A program made the translations under genes and the position numbers. From VAZQ01 sp963744275 (GTDB taxonomy: Bacteria; Pseudomonadota; Alphaproteobacteria; Rhizobiales; Xanthobacteraceae): 64,000 nucleotides of DNA. Every line of letters begins with the position of its first letter. The stretch's first letter is position 1. The notes under the pieces were generated by a model, which was given only the letters and a program-made list of their open reading frames with translations, ran no database searches and had not been told where the DNA came from. The stretch covers positions 62,001 to 126,000 of the forward strand of contig CAVUSX010000025.1 of the NCBI GenBank assembly GCA_963744275.1. Direction: 5' to 3'. Shown piece after piece: positions 60,258 to 64,000 of the stretch.

Positions 60258-61715
60258 ATGAAGCTCAAGAACCTGCTCACCGTGGATTCCGTCAGCGACG
60301 CGCGCTTCGCGACGCTGGAGCTCAACGGCATCAGCGCGGACAGCCGCACCGTCAAGCCGGGCGACCTGTTCGTGGCCATGACGGGAGCCAAGGACGACGG
60401 CCTGCGGTTCGTCGCCGACGCGCTCGCCGCCGGCGCCTCCGCCATCATGGCGGAGCGGGTGCCGCAGACCCCGCTGCCGACCGGCGTCGCCTTCGTGAAG
60501 GTCCACGACGCCCGCCGTTCGCTCGCGCTGGCGGCGGCCAAATTCTTCTCCGACCAGCCCCAGATCATCGCCGCCGTCACCGGCACCAGCGGAAAGACCT
60601 CGGTCGCCGCCTTCACGCGCCAGATCTGGGTCGCGCTCGGCTTCGAGGCGGCGAGCATCGGCACCATCGGGCTGGTCTCGGGCAAGCGCGAGGTCTACGG
60701 CTCCCTGACCACGCCCGACCCGGTCGCGCTGCACCGGGAGCTGGAGGAGCTCGCCCGCGAGGGCGTCACCCATCTCGCCGTCGAGGCCTCCTCGCACGGC
60801 CTCGACCAGCACCGGCTCGACGGCGTGCGGATCGCGGCCGGCGGCTTCACCAATATCAGCCGCGATCATCTCGACTATCATCCGAGCATGGCGGACTATC
60901 TCGCCGCCAAGCTGCGGCTGTTCAGCGATCTGATCGAGCGGCGGGGGGCGGCGGTGATCGATGTCGATCACGAGCATGCGGAGGCGGTCGTGGCCTGCGC
61001 CAAGCAGCGTCGGCTGCGTCTCCTGACCGTGGGCCGAAAGGGCGAGGGCATCCGTCTCCTCGAGAATGCGATCGAGGGATTTGCGCAGCGGCTGCACGTC
61101 GTGCACGGCGGCAACGACTATCGGCTGCGGCTGCCCCTGGTGGGCGATTTCCAGGTCGAGAACGCCTTGGTGGCCGCCGGCCTGGTCATCGCCACCGGCG
61201 GCGAGCCGGCCGCGGCTTTCGCGGCGCTGGCCCGGCTCAAAGGCGCCAAGGGCCGGCTCGAGCTGGTGGGTGAGAAGAACGGCGCATCGATCTTCGTCGA
61301 TTATGCCCACAAGCCCGACGCGCTCGCCAAGGCGCTCGATGCGCTGCGCCCCTATGCGAGCGGCCGCCTGGTCGTGGTCTTCGGCGCGGGCGGCGATCGC
61401 GATCCCGGGAAGCGGCCGATGATGGGGCAGATCGCGGCGCAGAAGGCCGATCGCGTCGTCGTCACCGACGACAATCCGCGCGGCGAGGCGGCGGCGGCGA
61501 TTCGCGGCGCGATCCTGCAGGCCGCGCCGGGCGCGCTCGAGATCGGCGACCGCGGCGAGGCGATCCGCGCCGCGATCGCCGAGCTCAACCGCGGCGACGT
61601 GCTGCTGATCGCCGGCAAGGGCCATGAAACCGGCCAAATCGTCGGCAAACAGGTGTTTCCATTCAGCGACCACGAGGCGGTCGCCGCTGCGCTCGAAGGA
61701 GGGGGAGTGGCATGA
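60258..61715 (+). CDS. murE: UDP-MurNAc-tripeptide synthetase MurE (meso-diaminopimelate-adding)
   Basis: 485 residues, intact. GISADSRTVKPGDLFVAMTG (UDP-binding), IIAAVTGTSGKTSVAAFTRQ (P-loop), TTPDPVALHRELEELAREGV, EASSHGLDQHRLDG and NISRDHLDYHPSMADYLAAK mark the Mur-ligase central domain, and VVVTDDNPRGEAAAAIRGAI holds the DNPR motif (near 405) that selects meso-diaminopimelate. A cytoplasmic step of lipid II synthesis. Its stop overlaps the murF start (ATGA). The upstream hairpin may cover its ribosome site. Confidence 0.95.
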   Translation: MKLKNLLTVDSVSDARFATLELNGISADSRTVKPGDLFVAMTGAKDDGLRFVADALAAGASAIMAERVPQTPLPTGVAFVKVHDARRSLALAAAKFFSDQPQIIAAVTGTSGKTSVAAFTRQIWVALGFEAASIGTIGLVSGKREVYGSLTTPDPVALHRELEELAREGVTHLAVEASSHGLDQHRLDGVRIAAGGFTNISRDHLDYHPSMADYLAAKLRLFSDLIERRGAAVIDVDHEHAEAVVACAKQRRLRLLTVGRKGEGIRLLENAIEGFAQRLHVVHGGNDYRLRLPLVGDFQVENALVAAGLVIATGGEPAAAFAALARLKGAKGRLELVGEKNGASIFVDYAHKPDALAKALDALRPYASGRLVVVFGAGGDRDPGKRPMMGQIAAQKADRVVVTDDNPRGEAAAAIRGAILQAAPGALEIGDRGEAIRAAIAELNRGDVLLIAGKGHETGQIVGKQVFPFSDHEAVAAALEGGGVA

Positions 61716-63158
61716 GCGTCGAGCCGCTCTGGAGCGTCGAGGCGATGGCGCAGGCGATGCGCGCCGAGCGCGCCGGGGCGCTGCCCGCGGGCGCGAGCGG
61801 CATCTCGATCGACAGCCGCAGCATCGGCCCCGGCGAGGCGTTCTTCGCCATCGCGGGCGAGAGCCGCGACGGTCACGCCTTCGTGGCGGGAGCGCTCGCG
61901 GCGGGCGCCGCCCTCGCCGTCGTCGCGGCCGATAAACGCGCGGCGTTGCCGGCGCAGGCGCCCGTTCTGGTGGTGCCCGACGTGCTCGCCGCGCTCTACG
62001 ACCTGGCGCGGGCGGCGCGCGCGCGTTCGCCGGCGCAAGTCATCGGCGTCACCGGCTCGGTCGGCAAGACCAGCACCAAGGAGGCGCTGCGCCTGGCGCT
62101 CGCCGCCGACGGCGAGACCCATGCCTCGGTCGCCTCCTACAACAATCATTGGGGCGTGCCGCTGTCGCTCGCCCGCTGCCCGCAGACGGCGCGCTACGCG
62201 GTATTCGAGATCGGCATGAACCATGCCGGCGAGATCGCAGGCCTCACCGCCCTGGCCCGCCCGCATGTGGCGATCATCACCACGGTCGAGCCGGTGCATC
62301 TCGAATACCTGGGCTCGGTCGAGGCCATCGCCGACGCCAAGGCCGAGATCTTCCTTGGGCTGGAGCCGGGCGGAGCCGCCGTCATCAACCGCGACAATCC
62401 GCAATTCGCCCGCTTGCGCGACCATGCGCGCGACGGCCGGCGTCTCCCGCATCGTCTCGTTCGGCGAGCATGCGCGGGCCGATGCCCGCCTCATCAAGTC
62501 CGCGCTGCGTCCCGACTGCTCCACCGTGCAGGCGCGCATTCTCGGCACCGAGGTCACCTACAAGCTCGGCGCTCCCGGGCGCCACATGGTGCACAATTCG
62601 CTCGCGGTGCTGGCGGCGGTCGCGCTCGCGGGCGCCGATCTCGCGCTCGGCGCGCTGGCGCTGGCGCAGTTGCGACCGGCGGCCGGCCGTGGCGCGCGCA
62701 TCACGCTCGCGACCCGCGACGGCGCGGCGCTCTTGATCGACGAAAGCTACAACGCCAATCCGGCCTCCATGCGGGCGGCGCTCGCCTTGCTCGGACAGGC
62801 CGAGATCGGGGCGCACGGCCGGCGCATCGCGGTCCTCGGCGACATGCTGGAGCTCGGATCGCATGGCGCCGAGCTGCACCGCGCGCTCATCGAGACGCTG
62901 CTCGGCCACGGCGTCGATCTGGTGTTTTGCTGCGGCCCGCTCATGCGCGCCTTGTGGGAGGCGCTTCCTTCCGGGCGCCGGGCCGGCTATGCGGAGACGT
63001 CCGCGCTCTTGGAGCCGCAAGTGCTCGCCGCCATCCGGGCCGGCGACGCCGTCATGGTGAAGGGTTCGCTCGGTTCCCGCATGGGGCCCATCGTCAAGGC
63101 GCTGGAGCGCCGCTATTCCCGCCGCGAGGCATCCGCAGCGGCCCCTGCCCAAGGCTGA
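61712..63158 (+). CDS. murF: UDP-MurNAc-pentapeptide synthetase MurF, frame broken near 62435
   Basis: About 482 residues. SGISIDSRSIGPGEAFFAIA and VIGVTGSVGKTSTKEALRLA (P-loop) open the gene, followed by ASYNNHWGVPLSLARCPQTA, VFEIGMNHAGEIAGLTALAR and IADAKAEIFLGLEPGGAAVI. Sense then moves to the next frame at VSRIVSFGEHARADARLIKS and runs to the stop with LLIDESYNANPASMRAALAL and AVLGDMLELGSHGAELHRAL. The span is one over a multiple of three, so one extra base around 62425-62445 restores it. It adds D-Ala-D-Ala and is essential, so the break is almost surely a sequence error. A 12-base direct repeat (CAAGGCTGATCC) lies at its end. Confidence 0.92.
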
Positions 63159-63175
63159 TCCCAAGGCTGATCCCA

Positions 63176-64000
63176 ATGCTTTATCTGCTGATCGACTTTT
63201 CCGAGAAAGTCTCGATCCTCAACGTGTTTCGCTACATCACGTTTCGCACCGGCGGGGCCATGATCACCGCGCTGGTGTTCGTCTTCCTGTTCGGACCCTG
63301 GGTCATCGACCACCTGCGGCTCAAGCAGGGCAAGGGCCAGCCGATCCGCAGCGACGGGCCGCAATCCCATCTGGTGACCAAGAAGGGTACGCCCACCATG
63401 GGCGGGCTGATGATCCTGTTCGGCATCGTGGCCTCGACCTTGCTGTGGGCCAATCCGGCCAACGCCTATGTCTGGATCGTGCTCGCCGTGACCCTGTGCT
63501 TCGGCGCCGTGGGCTTCTACGACGACTATCTCAAGGTCACCAAGCAGACGCATGCCGGCTTTGCGGGTCGCACCCGGCTTCTGATCGAGGCGTTGATCGC
63601 CGGCGCCGCCTGCTTCGCCATCGCGAGCCTCGGCCGCGGCTCGCTCGCGACCTCGCTGACGTTCCCGTTCTTCAAGGAGCTGGTGATTCCGCTCGGCTGG
63701 TTCTTCGTGGTGTTCGGCGCCTTCATCATCGTGGGAGCCGGCAATGCGGTCAATCTCACCGACGGGCTGGACGGGCTCGCCATCGTGCCGGTCATCATCG
63801 CGGCGCTGAGCTTCGGCTTCATCTCGTATCTGGTGGGAAACACCGTGTTCGCCGATTACCTCAACATCCACTACGTGGCCGGCACCGGGGAGCTCGCCGT
63901 GCTGTGCGGAGCGGTGATCGGGTCGGGCCTGGGCTTCCTGTGGTTCAACGCGCCGCCGGCCTCGATCTTCATGGGCGATACCGGTTCGCTCGCGCTCGGC
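63176..64000 (+). CDS. mraY: Phospho-MurNAc-pentapeptide translocase MraY, 3' end cut by window
   Basis: The first 275 residues are present. MLYLLIDFSEKVSILNVFRY, RLKQGKGQPIRSDGPQSHLV, TKKGTPTMGGLMILFGIVAS, FYDDYLKVTKQTHAGFAGRT (the Asp pair) and NAVNLTDGLDGLAIVPVIIA are the conserved MraY loops between membrane helices, ending at SIFMGDTGSLALG. It loads phospho-MurNAc-pentapeptide on undecaprenyl phosphate to make lipid I. It begins 17 bases after the murF stop. Confidence 0.95.
   Translation, partial: MLYLLIDFSEKVSILNVFRYITFRTGGAMITALVFVFLFGPWVIDHLRLKQGKGQPIRSDGPQSHLVTKKGTPTMGGLMILFGIVASTLLWANPANAYVWIVLAVTLCFGAVGFYDDYLKVTKQTHAGFAGRTRLLIEALIAGAACFAIASLGRGSLATSLTFPFFKELVIPLGWFFVVFGAFIIVGAGNAVNLTDGLDGLAIVPVIIAALSFGFISYLVGNTVFADYLNIHYVAGTGELAVLCGAVIGSGLGFLWFNAPPASIFMGDTGSLALG

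Overview
The window is high-GC, densely coded chromosomal DNA from an alphaproteobacterium, most likely Hyphomicrobiales (Bradyrhizobium / Xanthobacteraceae-like). The lineage is inferred from gene content: DUF1236, DUF1488 and LTXXQ proteins, HisKA_2 sensor kinases, a giant cyclic beta-1,2-glucan synthase, tricarboxylate-transporter binding proteins and EcfG-like promoters. It holds about 50 genes, one stable RNA (RNase P RNA), a TPP riboswitch and several operators. I see no tRNA, rRNA, CRISPR array, prophage or intact insertion sequence.

Layout. 1-5.6 kb is accessory: a ribbon-helix-helix antitoxin with a broken PIN toxin, small membrane and exported proteins, a pRiA4b ORF-3 protein, a molybdate-type binding protein, a KTSC protein and a DUF433/DUF5615 toxin-antitoxin pair. 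5.6-7.7 kb is thiC under a TPP riboswitch. 7.9-16.2 kb holds a cytochrome c/Vgb-propeller protein, two transport binding proteins, a TauD-type dioxygenase, an MmgE/PrpD protein, an L,D-transpeptidase and TrmO. 16.3-22.1 kb is a methionine operon (ArsR-methyltransferase regulator, metF, metH) behind two perfect palindromes. 22.6-31.5 kb carries an amidase, an extensin-like lipoprotein, another binding protein and a TetR/EmrAB efflux locus whose control region is tandemly duplicated. 31.6-36 kb has a fused 5-oxoprolinase and rnpB. 36-41.8 kb looks like a stress-signalling patch: two paralogous PAS-HisKA_2 kinases, a single-domain response regulator, a Crp/Fnr regulator, DUF1236 and DUF1488 proteins, and two matching EcfG-like promoters. 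41.8-51.4 kb is ndvB with an overlapping upstream pfkB kinase. 51.6-55 kb is accessory again: a DUF4160/DUF2442-HTH pair, a truncated-haemoglobin/ankyrin fusion and higBA. 55-64 kb is the start of the division and cell-wall cluster: amidase, mraZ, rsmH, ftsL, ftsI, murE, murF, mraY (cut by the window end), with an MraZ box of four repeats.

A caution for every user: about 25 reading-frame breaks are spread over the window and also hit essential genes (thiC, murF). In most affected genes the span between start and stop fits net single-base insertions. I therefore treat most of these as probable sequence errors and annotate the genes across the breaks. Only the PIN-toxin and tetR remnants look like true decay.
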